From NCBI RefSeq assembly GCF_001956215.1, contig NZ_MRTQ01000007.1, positions 124,001 to 188,000 on the forward strand: DNA of 64,000 nucleotides. The letters are read 5' to 3'. Numbering within the stretch: position 1 is the stretch's first letter; each line of letters starts with the position of its first letter. The DNA is from Paenibacillus sp. FSL R5-0490. GTDB lineage: Bacteria; Bacillota; Bacilli; Bacillales; Cytobacillaceae. A program made the position numbers and the translations under genes. Below the pieces are notes generated by a model. The model saw only the letters and a list, made by a program, of their open reading frames with translations. It had not been told where the DNA came from and ran no database searches. This document shows, piece after piece, positions 8,202 to 16,023 of this stretch.

Positions 8202-8969
8202 TTAGTGCTGCATTAATTCCTTCAGCCGCTTCATGGCCGAGTGAACCGTCAACCGATGGAAGGAGACGAGTTTCCCCTTAAAGACAACTGAATAGACACC
8301 ATAAGGAGTCGGTGATAAGTCCATTAATTCTTTTCTGTTTTTAAAATTAATGATACTAACAGGGATGCCTAATTTATCGGCTGCTTCAATGATATTTTCT
8401 GCTGCAATGTCAACGTAAGGGCACTGAAAAGAACGCAGGATGGTCAGGCCGTGGAATTTATTTATTCTTTCATCCCAGTTGTCAGGAAAGAGCGGCAGCA
8501 GTCTGCCGGGATCAAATTGATAAACAAGCAGCTCAAACTGATAAGGTGCTGTATCCGCCAATCGAAACCCATTCTTGAGAAAAATCTCTTTGCCGGGTGT
8601 CCACGAGGTATCTGGATTTGTCACCACCAGCACACCCTGCTTCGCATTAATTTGCGCATCTTCTAGACATTTGCGGATCAGTCTGGAGCCGTACCCTTTT
8701 CCTGTCTCACTTACCCACAGGCAATGAATGACCAGATAGTTATCCGCATGAACAACTCTTGAAGAAAACGCAGCGTCCGTGTATTCAATAAAGCCTGCCT
8801 GTTTATCCCCTTCGAAAAGCTGTACATACTTTAGTCCTTCCTCGAACCGGTCGTTCAGCCATTTATTTTTATTTATGTACCCCAGCGAATTCTTTTTGCT
8901 TCTAAGACAAAAGCTCCCCGCCCCTTCCAAGATTTCGGCATCGCACTCAGCCATTCGTACATCTGCCAA
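8202..8969 (-). CDS. yoaP: GNAT N-acetyltransferase with C-terminal YoaP-like domain
   Basis: 255 residues from TTG 8969, preceded by AAGGGAG at 8 bp; the much longer frame (to 9143) would run through a hairpin terminator at 9057-9086. Residues about 30-165 form a GNAT fold with the acetyl-CoA loop GKGYGSRLIRKCLEDA. The C-terminal 80 residues match the YoaP-like domain (NIIEAADKLGIPVSIINF and LSPTPYGVYSVVFKGKL), a thioredoxin-like element fused to GNATs in Bacillus. The acceptor substrate is unknown. Confidence 0.8.
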   Translation of the reverse strand: MADVRMAECDAEILEGAGSFCLRSKKNSLGYINKNKWLNDRFEEGLKYVQLFEGDKQAGFIEYTDAAFSSRVVHADNYLVIHCLWVSETGKGYGSRLIRKCLEDAQINAKQGVLVVTNPDTSWTPGKEIFLKNGFRLADTAPYQFELLVYQFDPGRLLPLFPDNWDERINKFHGLTILRSFQCPYVDIAAENIIEAADKLGIPVSIINFKNRKELMDLSPTPYGVYSVVFKGKLVSFHRLTVHSAMKRLKELMQH

Positions 8970-9056
8970 TACAACCACTCCCTTTTCTATCCTATTACTT
9001 CTCCCTTTTGTATTATTTTTCCTTTTCAAATTCAGACTATCTGCTCTTTCTGCAAG

Positions 9057-9086
9057 AAAAAACGCTCCTGTTTTTGCAGGAACGTT
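9057..9086 (-). terminator. Hairpin with U-run upstream of the GNAT-YoaP gene
   Basis: Stem AACGCTCCTG (9061-9070) pairs with CAGGAACGTT (9077-9086), with TTTT following on the minus strand. Reading leftward it precedes the GNAT gene by about 90 bp, so it is either an attenuator in that gene's leader or a barrier to read-through. No alternative antiterminator structure was identified. Confidence 0.6.
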
Positions 9087-9090
9087 AGAT

Positions 9091-9194
9091 TTAGACTGGT
9101 TGTTCTCTTGTATTCGCGCTTCTTGTGTCCGAAGTTGATCCATGTTCAGACTCTTCCCACTGCTTTCCCTCTTTTAGTTTGGCTTCGGACACAC
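9091..9194. repeat. Degenerate 52-bp-family repeat (two copies)
   Basis: Two diverged copies of the 52-bp unit, starting at about 9091 and 9143, keep the core GCGCTTCTTGTGTCCGAAGTT and the TTCAGACTC anchor. A further TTCGGACA stretch follows. They fill most of the 325-bp gap between the GNAT gene and the small gene at 9294. Confidence 0.65.
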
Positions 9195-9293
9195 ACCGAT
9201 TTCCCTTTGTACTGTCCGAACAGGGAGAGCGGGCCCGCTATGAATACTTTTCCAAATTTTAAGCACTCTAATTGTGTATGGGAGGTGAAGGAT

Positions 9294-9443
9294 TTGACGC
9301 GTCAGAACAATAAATCAGAGAAACAGAAAACAAATTCCGCAGCAGTCAACCGGCAGGGTTCAGGATCAGAATATGAAAAAGAACGTGCCGGGCATGTGGA
9401 AGGGTACGGTCAGCCCTACCCGGAAAATGAAGCTAAACAATAA
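9294..9443 (+). CDS. Small hydrophilic protein of unknown function
   Basis: 49 residues from TTG 9294, placed 8 bp after a strong GGAGG; the longer frame starting at 9108 crosses a repeat and has no site. The peptide is highly charged and Gln/Asn/Glu-rich (MTRQNNKSEKQKTNSAAVNR at the start, EGYGQPYPENEAKQ at the end), with no hydrophobic segment and no cysteine. Composition resembles small spore-core proteins, but I do not recognise a named family, so a spore role is only a guess. A terminator follows directly. Confidence 0.65.
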   Translation: MTRQNNKSEKQKTNSAAVNRQGSGSEYEKERAGHVEGYGQPYPENEAKQ

Positions 9444-9451
9444 TGACGGGC

Positions 9452-9483
9452 AAGAGTGAATTAGACGTTAATTCACTCTTTTT
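9452..9483. terminator. Bidirectional terminator
   Basis: Perfect 12-bp stem AAGAGTGAATTA/TAATTCACTCTT, with U-runs on both strands. It separates the small gene (plus) from the efflux gene (minus), whose stop codon overlaps its right edge. Confidence 0.85.
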
Positions 9484-10666
9484 AGATTGCCTTCACCACT
9501 TTGGATGCCTTTTCTGCAGGCTTTTTCCACATCAGGGTTAGACCGATCCCCAATGCGGTGACGATAGCTGCGAAATAGTAAGGGTAGTTAATATCGATAT
9601 CAAACAGCATCCCTCCTATAATAGGTCCGCTGATATTCGCGAGGCTTGTAAACATCGAATTCATTCCGCCCACAAAGCCCTGTTCATTGCCGGCGATATT
9701 GGAAAGATAGGAAGTGATAGCCGGACGGAATAAATCAAATCCCACAAAAACAATGAAGGTTACAAGCAGGATCGCAAAATAGGAATGAACAACGGTCATT
9801 AAAAACACAAGCAGGCCGGATAATAGTAAGCTGTAGCGGATCAGTTTGATTTCGCCCCAGATGCGGGTAAGGCGGTCAAATAGCAGGATTTGCGATACTG
9901 CGCCAAAAATGGCTCCGCCCGTTATAACAATAGCAATATCCGATGGTTTGAACGCAAACTTGTGATCCACAAATAAACTAAAGAAGGATTCAAAAGCGGC
10001 AAGCCCGAATGAGGCAATAAAAATCAGAATAAAGGCAAGGAGATACTTTGGCTCCATTACACGCCTGAAGCCGCTCTTTCCTGCTTCGGCTCCTTCATTA
10101 TATTCCTCATTGCGCTCAGGCTCTGTTAATAAAATTAGGGAAAGCACCGCTGCAAGTGCACCAAGTCCCCCTGCAAAGAAAAATGGCATCCGCGTTCCGA
10201 ACTCTGCTAAAAATCCACCGATGCCTGGGCCGATGATAAATCCGGTGCTGATGGCCGCTGACATATACCCGAGTGCCTTCGGGCGGGTTTCAGTCGTGGT
10301 AATATCCGCAATAAACGCTGTAACGGCCGGCATAATAAAGGCCGCACTAATTCCGCCTAAGATGCGAGAAAAGAACAGAACCTCGATTTCTTTGCCGATC
10401 CCGAATAAGAATTCTGATAGGCCGAAAATAAACAGGCCGGTGACAATCATGATTTTCCTGCCCCATTTATCGGCTGCCCTCCCTGCAAACGGGGAAACAA
10501 TCAGCTGGGCCAATGCAAATGCGGCTGTCAAATAGCCGATCGTTGTGCCCGTTATGCCCAAATCATTCATCAGCGTTGGCAGGACAGGAATGACCAGGCC
10601 GATTCCCAGAAAGGCAATGAATAAATTCGTCAATAATAATCCTAATGTGATTTTTTGTGTTTTCAT
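9482..10666 (-). CDS. blt: Multidrug efflux MFS transporter, Blt/Bmr/NorA type
   Basis: 394 residues with 12 predicted membrane helices, the length of Blt and Bmr. Motif A appears as GRAADKWGRKIMIV after helix 2, and motif C as GYMSAAISTGFIIGPGIGG in helix 5, typical of drug/proton antiporters. Close Blt landmarks include FLGIGLVIPVLPTLM, RILGGISAAFIMPAVTAF and GFVGGMNSMFTSLANISGP. It exports cationic drugs and, in B. subtilis, polyamines (family knowledge). It is divergent from a MerR regulator and read from a promoter with the long MerR spacer, so induction by substrate-bound BltR is expected. No bltD acetyltransferase follows it. Confidence 0.88.
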   Translation of the reverse strand: MKTQKITLGLLLTNLFIAFLGIGLVIPVLPTLMNDLGITGTTIGYLTAAFALAQLIVSPFAGRAADKWGRKIMIVTGLFIFGLSEFLFGIGKEIEVLFFSRILGGISAAFIMPAVTAFIADITTTETRPKALGYMSAAISTGFIIGPGIGGFLAEFGTRMPFFFAGGLGALAAVLSLILLTEPERNEEYNEGAEAGKSGFRRVMEPKYLLAFILIFIASFGLAAFESFFSLFVDHKFAFKPSDIAIVITGGAIFGAVSQILLFDRLTRIWGEIKLIRYSLLLSGLLVFLMTVVHSYFAILLVTFIVFVGFDLFRPAITSYLSNIAGNEQGFVGGMNSMFTSLANISGPIIGGMLFDIDINYPYYFAAIVTALGIGLTLMWKKPAEKASKVVKAI

Positions 10667-10717
10667 CTATATCAGGCTCCTTACAAAACAGTCAAACTTG
10701 ATTTATATATACGATCT

Positions 10718-10748
10718 ATCCTAGTGTATATAGTAACTATATAGTCAA
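10718..10748 (-). promoter_or_regulatory. MerR-type promoter of blt with operator dyad in a 19-bp spacer
   Basis: On the minus strand, TTGACT (-35, 10743-10748) and TAGGAT (-10, 10718-10723) are 19 bp apart. The spacer holds the perfect dyad TATATAGT-A-ACTATATA (10727-10743). Overlong spacers with a central dyad are the hallmark of promoters activated by DNA distortion by MerR-family proteins. Confidence 0.88.
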
Positions 10749-10765
10749 GGGCAGTGATGTAAAAA

Positions 10766-11593
10766 ATGAGTAAAAAAGACGGCAAATATCTAACGACAGG
10801 TGAATTCGCAAAGCTTTGCAAAGTTAACAAGCAGACCATTTTTTATTACGATCAGATTGGGATTTTGTCCCCGGTTATGAAAAATGAAAAAGGATACCGC
10901 TATTATTCCATTCATCAATTAGAGTTGTTTTTTGTGATTGATTTATTGAAGGATCTTGGCATGTCGCTAAACGATATACAGCAGTACATGCAAAATAAAT
11001 CGCCCGAAAGCTTTTTATCCATCATGTACAGGAAAAAAGAAGAGATTGTAAAGAAGCGTCAGGAAATCGAAATGAAGGAGAAAATGATTGAAGCCAAAAT
11101 AGCCATAATGGAAGAAGCCTCCCACCTTAATTTTAACCGGATTACACTTCAGCGTTTGCCGGAAGCAATCCTTTATTTAAGCAGAAACATTCAAAATATA
11201 TCGGACGAAGGATTTTTAGAGGTCATCTCGGATTTTATTAATGAATTGCAGATCTCGCAGATTGATTCAGGCTATCCGATCGGGTCCATAACGAAGCGTG
11301 AGCAGGTGCTGAAGGGGGAATACGCCAATTACAGCTATTTGTATATCGAGCAGCCCAATCCAAAGGAAGGCCATCCCTATTTCCGGGCCGTTAAAGGGGA
11401 TTTCCTCATCGGCTATCATGTTGGGAGCGAAAAAACGATCGGCGATACGTATAAGCTGATGTTTTCAGAGATGGACCGGCTTGGTTTAACCTTGGGAGAG
11501 CATGTATTTGAAGAGTACATTTATGATACTGTTGTCCGGAATGATAAGGAGCATTATGTTACGAAAATTATGATGGAGGTGGACCGGGTGTAG
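10766..11593 (+). CDS. bltR: MerR-family multidrug-sensing activator, BltR/BmrR type
   Basis: 275 residues, as in BltR and BmrR. The N-terminal winged HTH (residues 8-75: TTGEFAKLCKVNKQTIFYYD, then GYRYYSIHQLELF) is followed by a long coiled-coil dimerisation helix (about 80-120, KKEEIVKKRQEIEMKEKMIE). A C-terminal GyrI-like drug-binding domain ends with the EHVFEEYIYD segment, which holds the acidic residues used to bind cationic drugs. It is divergent from blt and expected to activate it from the 19-bp-spacer promoter. Confidence 0.88.
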   Translation: MSKKDGKYLTTGEFAKLCKVNKQTIFYYDQIGILSPVMKNEKGYRYYSIHQLELFFVIDLLKDLGMSLNDIQQYMQNKSPESFLSIMYRKKEEIVKKRQEIEMKEKMIEAKIAIMEEASHLNFNRITLQRLPEAILYLSRNIQNISDEGFLEVISDFINELQISQIDSGYPIGSITKREQVLKGEYANYSYLYIEQPNPKEGHPYFRAVKGDFLIGYHVGSEKTIGDTYKLMFSEMDRLGLTLGEHVFEEYIYDTVVRNDKEHYVTKIMMEVDRV

Positions 11594-11608
11594 GATACTA
11601 AACATTTG

Positions 11609-11630
11609 CCCTGCTCATCAGTGAGCGGGG
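11609..11630 (+). terminator. Hairpin after bltR
   Basis: CCCTGCTCA pairs with TGAGCGGGG (one G-U pair) 16 bp after the stop. There is no strong U-run, so termination may be partial. Confidence 0.5.
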
Positions 11631-11644
11631 TCTCATAAGTTCAC

Positions 11645-11670
11645 AAAAAAACAGGCCCATAAAGGGCCTG
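11645..11670 (-). terminator. Intrinsic terminator of the cold-shock gene
   Basis: CAGGCCC (11652-11658) pairs with GGGCCTG (11664-11670), followed on the minus strand by seven U residues. It lies 19 bp past the csp stop. Confidence 0.9.
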
Positions 11671-11688
11671 CTCTGAGTTGGTTTAAAA

Positions 11689-11889
11689 TTAAGCTTTGCG
11701 AACGTTAGCTGCTTGAGCTCCACGCTGGCCTTGCTCAACGTCGAAAGTCACTTCTTGACCTTCTTCTAGAGATTTGTAGCCTTCGCCTTGGATAGCTGAG
11801 AAATGAACGAATACGTCTTCTCCACCTTCACGCTCGATGAATCCGAATCCTTTTTCACTGTTAAACCATTTTACTTTACCGTTTTCCAT
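11689..11889 (-). CDS. cspC: Cold-shock protein, CspC-like
   Basis: 66 residues from ATG 11889 with an AAGGAGG site; the longer frame to 11919 is leader sequence. A single OB-fold cold-shock domain: RNP1 is KGFGFI and RNP2 is VFVHF, with the aromatic nucleic-acid-binding face intact. The C-terminal [18 protein letters not shown] resembles B. subtilis CspC more than CspB or CspD. It acts as an RNA chaperone and antiterminator in the cytoplasm. It is monocistronic, with a long leader that is typical of cold-inducible csp mRNAs. Confidence 0.93.
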   Translation of the reverse strand: MENGKVKWFNSEKGFGFIEREGGEDVFVHFSAIQGEGYKSLEEGQEVTFDVEQGQRGAQAANVRKA

Positions 11890-12108
11890 TTTTGTTGCCT
11901 CCTTGTGTGTAAACCACACATTGTGTTACTATCCTTGCTCTCAGTGATCATCAAGACGTAAAGTTATTACTCAAACTATCCTTTACACCGAACAAAAATA
12001 ATTCTTAATAAGCATACCACTTTTCAGAATTATATGCAAGGAACACAATAATTTATTTAATTTAGAACACTCGAATCCGGCATTCACCCCTGGTGTGACG
12101 CAGGTTTT
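11890..12108. promoter_or_regulatory. Long csp leader and promoter region
   Basis: About 170 bp of A+T-rich DNA upstream of the csp ATG, longer than needed for a promoter, followed by the repeat array. GTGTGTAAACCACACA (around 11905-11920) can form a small hairpin close to the ribosome binding site. A structured 5-prime UTR is usual for csp genes; no individual element is certain. Confidence 0.4.
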
Positions 12109-12264
12109 GGTTGATACTTAAAATCCTCGGTTCCCGCTTTCTGTGTCTGAACTTGCTCCAGGTTCTGACTCTAACTCGCGCTTTCCTGCTTTCTCTGTCT
12201 GAAGTTACTCCAAGTTCGGACTCTGCTGACGGTATTTCTTCCTTTTCTGTCTGAATCAGCTCAT
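12109..12264. repeat. 52-bp-period repeat array (three copies)
   Basis: Anchors GGTT/AGTTC at 12109, 12161 and 12213 are 52 bp apart, with the conserved CTGTGTCTGAACTT/GAAGTT and GACTCT cores. It is the same family as at 194-401 and 42332-42643. The 73-residue minus-strand open frame over it is repeat-derived. Confidence 0.82.
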
Positions 12265-12281
12265 GAGGCAAAAAATTCTCC

Positions 12282-12313
12282 AAAAAACAAAGGGCCAGAT
12301 TTAATCTGACCCT
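12282..12313 (-). terminator. Terminator of the first Bce-type operon
   Basis: AGGGCCAGATT pairs with AATCTGACCCT, followed on the minus strand by TTTGTTTTTT. It lies 6 bp beyond the permease stop codon. Confidence 0.88.
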
Positions 12314-12318
12314 AGATA

Positions 12319-14181
12319 TTAAATCGCCGACTGTATCTGCTTCGTATAGAAAAAGCGGACAATGAAGAAGTAAACAATCTGGATGGCCAGGAAAACACTC
12401 AGAACAGCAACTGATTCTTTAAACAGGTTAAAGTAGAACAGGTTCGATAACGCAGTCAGGGCAACAGCTCCATGGATTAGAGCAACAAGGATCGGCGCGA
12501 AAAACAGAATCATCGTCTGTCTGTTTAAGACCTTTTTCAGCTCTCTACCGGTCAGACCCATTTTGGAAATCGACCTGAATTTTTGTTTATCTTCATCCAG
12601 GTCCATGTAAAGGCGGAAATACAGGAAGCTGCCGGCAGAGACGAAAAAGACAATCCCGATAAACAGCCCGACAAATAAAATGGGCCCGTAGCCTTTCATT
12701 ATTTCATATATTTCGTATTCTGCCGATGTAATTTCATATCTTGGCAGCTCTTTGTACAGCTTTTCAGAGGCAGCCATTACCCTTTCCTCTCCATCTGTTG
12801 CCTGCCAGGCATAATAGCTTTCCTGGAACTCTGGTTCAGGAAGCTTTCGGTAGTCATCATCTGATACAACAAAATACGAATCTGTAGCCGGCAGTGCCTT
12901 CGAATGAATGACTTCCTTTGGCTTCAAAATTGTGCCGGACGTCAGTGTAATGGTTTCACTCAGGAGCTCCTTCGTTTGCCCGAAGTTGGTCCCTTTAAAC
13001 TCCACTGTCATTACTTGACCGTCTTTTAGGTCAACCGGATCTTCGTCAATGAGCGATGCAAAGCGGTTAAAATCGGATTGACGCGCAATCAGAATGGTAT
13101 CCCCGCCAACTTCAAAGTAGCGTAAAACAGTATGCTCCGAATCCGCTTCAATTTTTTCTTCCTTTAACGTCTGATTGATAAATTCAACATTCTTCACTTC
13201 ATTTTCTTCAGATGTTTTATAGGAAAACGTTGTAGCATTGATATTTTTTATGTTTGAAGTCAGCACGGTTTGAAATCCGAATAAAGAACCAATTGCACTG
13301 AAGGCAACCGTTGAAACCATCGCAACCATGAAGAATGTCCGAGCATTATCCTTCATGCGAAAGGCCAAATCTGAAAACAGCAGCATATTCGTCTTAAACC
13401 AGAAAACCCGCTCATTCTTCTTTAATCGTCTAATGATAAACACGCTTAATTGCGTAAATAACAGATAGGTCCCAATGCAGACAACGATGATCACCGGCAC
13501 CATGACCGCTACTACCATCACACCTTTTGTGAGTAGAGCGACTGCATACCCCGCACCTAATAAAAGGACCGCCAGCACCGTTAAGAAAAGATTTGCTTTT
13601 GGCTCACCCTTTGACATCTTATTTCCTTTAATTAATTCAATCAGCTTTTTGCTGCGCAGAACATACGTCACAAATAAGGAGATAAAGAAAAATAAAATAA
13701 TAAAAGAAAAGAAGGTGATCAGGATGGCCTTCACTGGAAAATAAAAAGACAGAGTCTGCTCAATTATCAGCACATTTTCCGCAAGCAGCAAAATCGCCTT
13801 TGCAAATACAACGCCGAGGAGAATTCCGCTTAGGGTTGCCAGAAAGCCAATCAGCATATTTTCCAAAAAAACCATAAGACGGATCTGTTTCATGCTCATG
13901 CCCTGGATCATTAATAACCCAAATTCTTTTTTCCGGGACTGCAGAAAAGAACTCATCGAATATAAAACAAAAAAGAACGAAAATACGTAGATAATACCTG
14001 CTGCCGCGTTCATTCCCTTTGTAACAACAGAGTTCATGCCATCACCGCTTAAGGAAGGGTGATTCGCAAAAGTCGAAAAGGTAAAGAAGACCATGACCGT
14101 AAATAAACTGCTGAGGAAGTAGGCCGCATATAAGCGTTTGTTCCGTATTACGTTATTAAACGCGAACTGACGAAAGGTCAT
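12319..14181 (-). CDS. Bce-type ABC transporter permease (FtsX-fold), module 1
   Basis: 620 residues from ATG 14181, preceded by GGGAGGGG at 6 bp; a frame extending to 14334 would lie inside the ATPase gene. The start MTFRQFAFNNVIRNKRLYAA is characteristic of BceB/YxdM permeases. It has about ten membrane helices and a large extracellular domain of about 200 residues (roughly 290-500) between helices 7 and 8, the peptide-sensing region in this family. The gene overlaps the ATPase end by 26 bp. With its ATPase it would remove or shield cell-wall-active peptides (bacitracin, lantibiotics, defensins) and signal to the kinase at 15008-16009. The target peptide is unknown. Confidence 0.9.
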   Translation of the reverse strand: MTFRQFAFNNVIRNKRLYAAYFLSSLFTVMVFFTFSTFANHPSLSGDGMNSVVTKGMNAAAGIIYVFSFFFVLYSMSSFLQSRKKEFGLLMIQGMSMKQIRLMVFLENMLIGFLATLSGILLGVVFAKAILLLAENVLIIEQTLSFYFPVKAILITFFSFIILFFFISLFVTYVLRSKKLIELIKGNKMSKGEPKANLFLTVLAVLLLGAGYAVALLTKGVMVVAVMVPVIIVVCIGTYLLFTQLSVFIIRRLKKNERVFWFKTNMLLFSDLAFRMKDNARTFFMVAMVSTVAFSAIGSLFGFQTVLTSNIKNINATTFSYKTSEENEVKNVEFINQTLKEEKIEADSEHTVLRYFEVGGDTILIARQSDFNRFASLIDEDPVDLKDGQVMTVEFKGTNFGQTKELLSETITLTSGTILKPKEVIHSKALPATDSYFVVSDDDYRKLPEPEFQESYYAWQATDGEERVMAASEKLYKELPRYEITSAEYEIYEIMKGYGPILFVGLFIGIVFFVSAGSFLYFRLYMDLDEDKQKFRSISKMGLTGRELKKVLNRQTMILFFAPILVALIHGAVALTALSNLFYFNLFKESVAVLSVFLAIQIVYFFIVRFFYTKQIQSAI

Positions 14182-14920
14182 GTGCATCCCCTCCCAGCAG
14201 CGAAAGTGTATCGATGATCTTTTGGAAAAAGGCCTGGCGGTTATCGCCGCGGTGTATCTCCGAATAGAATTTTCCGTCCCGGATGAAAATGACCCGGTTG
14301 CAATAGCTCGCTGCCTGCGCATCATGCGTGACAAGCATCATGGTTGTCTTCTCGGTTTGATTGATTGATTCAAGCATCTCCATAACATCCTTGGAAGACT
14401 TTGAATCCAGATTTCCTGTCGGCTCGTCCGCCAAAAGCAGCTTAGGCGTATGAATCATTGCTCTTGCCACAGCAGCTCTTTGCGCCTGTCCGCCTGATAT
14501 TTCATACGTCCGCTTTTTCATAATTTCTGTAATCCCCAGTTTTTCAGCGATTTCGTATGCCTTGTCTTTCATTTCCTTCACTTTTTTCCCATCCAAAGTT
14601 AACGGCAGGACCATATTTTCTTCAACCGTCAAGGTATGAAGCAGGTTGAAGTCCTGGAAGACAAAACCCAGTTCACGGCGCCGGAATTGAGCCAGCTCCT
14701 CTTTTTTTAAGACATGGGGATTTCTTTCATTGATCAGAATTTCTCCTGTTGTCGGTTCATCAATGGTCGCAATCATGTTCAGCAGCGTCGTTTTCCCGCT
14801 TCCCGAAGGACCCATGATTCCGACAAACTCACCTTCTTCAATGGTTAAGTTAATATCCGTTAACGCTCGATAGGCGATCTTTCCTTCATAAATCTTGCTT
14901 ACCTGTTTCACTTTTAGCAT
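14156..14920 (-). CDS. Bce-type ABC transporter ATPase, module 1
   Basis: 254 residues from ATG 14920, with AGGAG 8 bp upstream (the GTG at 14938 lacks a site). It has Walker A GPSGSGKTT (about residue 40), Q-loop FVFQDFNLL, signature SGGQAQR, Walker B LLLADEP and switch VTHDAQAASYC. It belongs to the MacB/LolD-like class that pairs with FtsX-fold permeases. It starts downstream of an RR-box promoter and is translationally linked to the permease. Confidence 0.93.
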   Translation of the reverse strand: MLKVKQVSKIYEGKIAYRALTDINLTIEEGEFVGIMGPSGSGKTTLLNMIATIDEPTTGEILINERNPHVLKKEELAQFRRRELGFVFQDFNLLHTLTVEENMVLPLTLDGKKVKEMKDKAYEIAEKLGITEIMKKRTYEISGGQAQRAAVARAMIHTPKLLLADEPTGNLDSKSSKDVMEMLESINQTEKTTMMLVTHDAQAASYCNRVIFIRDGKFYSEIHRGDNRQAFFQKIIDTLSLLGGDAHDLSSVRV

Positions 14921-14957
14921 CACAAGTTCTCCTTTCACAGTCAGTTGACTTGTGATC

Positions 14958-14963
14958 AGTATA
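14958..14963 (-). promoter_or_regulatory. -10 box of the module 1 ABC promoter
   Basis: TATACT on the minus strand, 38 bp upstream of the ATPase ATG, without a good -35, as expected for a promoter that needs an activator. The RR-box dyad lies 42 bp further upstream at 15006-15023. Confidence 0.5.
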
Positions 14964-15005
14964 TCCTCTATTAGCTATTCCAAAAATCGATTTTTCTTTC
15001 ACTTA

Positions 15006-15023
15006 CCTTACAAGATTGTAAGG
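15006..15023. promoter_or_regulatory. Candidate response-regulator box, module 1
   Basis: Perfect 18-bp palindrome CCTTACAAGATTGTAAGG. It fits the TNACA-N4-TGTAA consensus described for BceR-like regulators and lies upstream of the ATPase gene. It overlaps the last codons and stop of the kinase gene (stop at 15008-15010), so operator and coding sequence share bases. Confidence 0.8.
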
Positions 15024-16009
15024 TTCTGTGATTTACCGAAAGTCAGCCGGAAAAGGGACCCTTCCCCAAGCGCGGATTCCAGTTCAATCCGATGGCCAAG
15101 GTAGTCGGCCGCCTCCTTCGTCAAGTACAGCCCCATACCTGTGGACTCTCTGAATTTCCGCCCATTTTCACCGGTATAAAAAGGTTCAAACACACGGCGC
15201 TTGTCCGCCTCTGGAATCCCGGCGCCAAAATCCTTCACTTCTAAGACAGCTTCCCCGTCTTTTTCATAGACGGAAATATCAACTCGGCTGCTCTTTCCCC
15301 TGGAATACTTGACCGCATTATGGATCAGCTGAGAAAGCATAAAGAACAGCCATTTCTCATCTGTCTCCACGATTATGTTTTCTATTTCCTGCAGAAGATT
15401 CGGATACACTCCGTTCCGGATATAAAATCGTTTGTTTTCGCCATTTACTTCATGAATGATTTTCGACAAGTGTACAGGTTTGATATGAAAATCCTGTTCG
15501 ATTGTCCGGAGTCTCGCCATATAAAGGATCGTGTTCAGCCCCGTTTTCATCCGGTCTGTTTCTTCCCGGATGCTGGATGAATCCGGTTCATCCAGGTTTT
15601 GCGCAATCAGTTCAATGACAGAAAGCGGTGTTTTCATCTGATGGACCCATTGATCCATGAACTTCAGGTGCTCATCCTGCCTGGATTCCAGCGCCTTTAT
15701 TCTCGTTTGATAATGTTTATACTGGTTCTTCAGCAGTTCATCAAGCGCCCTTGAAATGGGGGAGTTTTCTGTTGTTTGAAAGGAATCGTCAAGAGAAGAA
15801 AGCTCATTTGTCAGCCTTTTATAAAACTTGCGGCGGCTAAAATAGTGGTAGGACAGGTAAGCCTTGAGAAAGAATAGGCCGAGAAATATGCCATAGAGAG
15901 CCGGCAATAGACGCTGGTAGCCATCAAGCCAGTAGATAGCCAGAACCATAAAAAATTGAACAATCTGTACAGCAATTAATAGCGCGTGCTCTTTAAAAAA
16001 TAATTTCAT
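15008..16009 (-). CDS. Intramembrane-sensing histidine kinase (BceS-like), module 1
   Basis: 333 residues from ATG 16009, with GGAGG close upstream. A GTG at 16027 overlapping the regulator stop is an alternative; the ATG gives the usual N-terminal length (MKLFFKEHALLIAVQIVQFF). Two membrane helices joined by a very short extracellular loop (about residues 10-55) leave no sensory domain, the pattern of BceS-type kinases that sense through their ABC transporter. The phospho-acceptor is in WVHQMKTPLSVIELI; the ATP-binding N, G1 and G2 boxes are ANAVKYS-like (LIHNAVKYS), VKDFGAGIPEADK and STGMGLYLTKEAA. Confidence 0.92.
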   Translation of the reverse strand: MKLFFKEHALLIAVQIVQFFMVLAIYWLDGYQRLLPALYGIFLGLFFLKAYLSYHYFSRRKFYKRLTNELSSLDDSFQTTENSPISRALDELLKNQYKHYQTRIKALESRQDEHLKFMDQWVHQMKTPLSVIELIAQNLDEPDSSSIREETDRMKTGLNTILYMARLRTIEQDFHIKPVHLSKIIHEVNGENKRFYIRNGVYPNLLQEIENIIVETDEKWLFFMLSQLIHNAVKYSRGKSSRVDISVYEKDGEAVLEVKDFGAGIPEADKRRVFEPFYTGENGRKFRESTGMGLYLTKEAADYLGHRIELESALGEGSLFRLTFGKSQNLTIL

Positions 16010-16023
16010 GTCCCTCCAGCCTT

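Noticed and set aside
8970-9143. N-terminal extension of the GNAT-YoaP frame
   Set aside because: It crosses a hairpin terminator and repeat DNA. TTG 8969 has a well-placed AAGGGAG.
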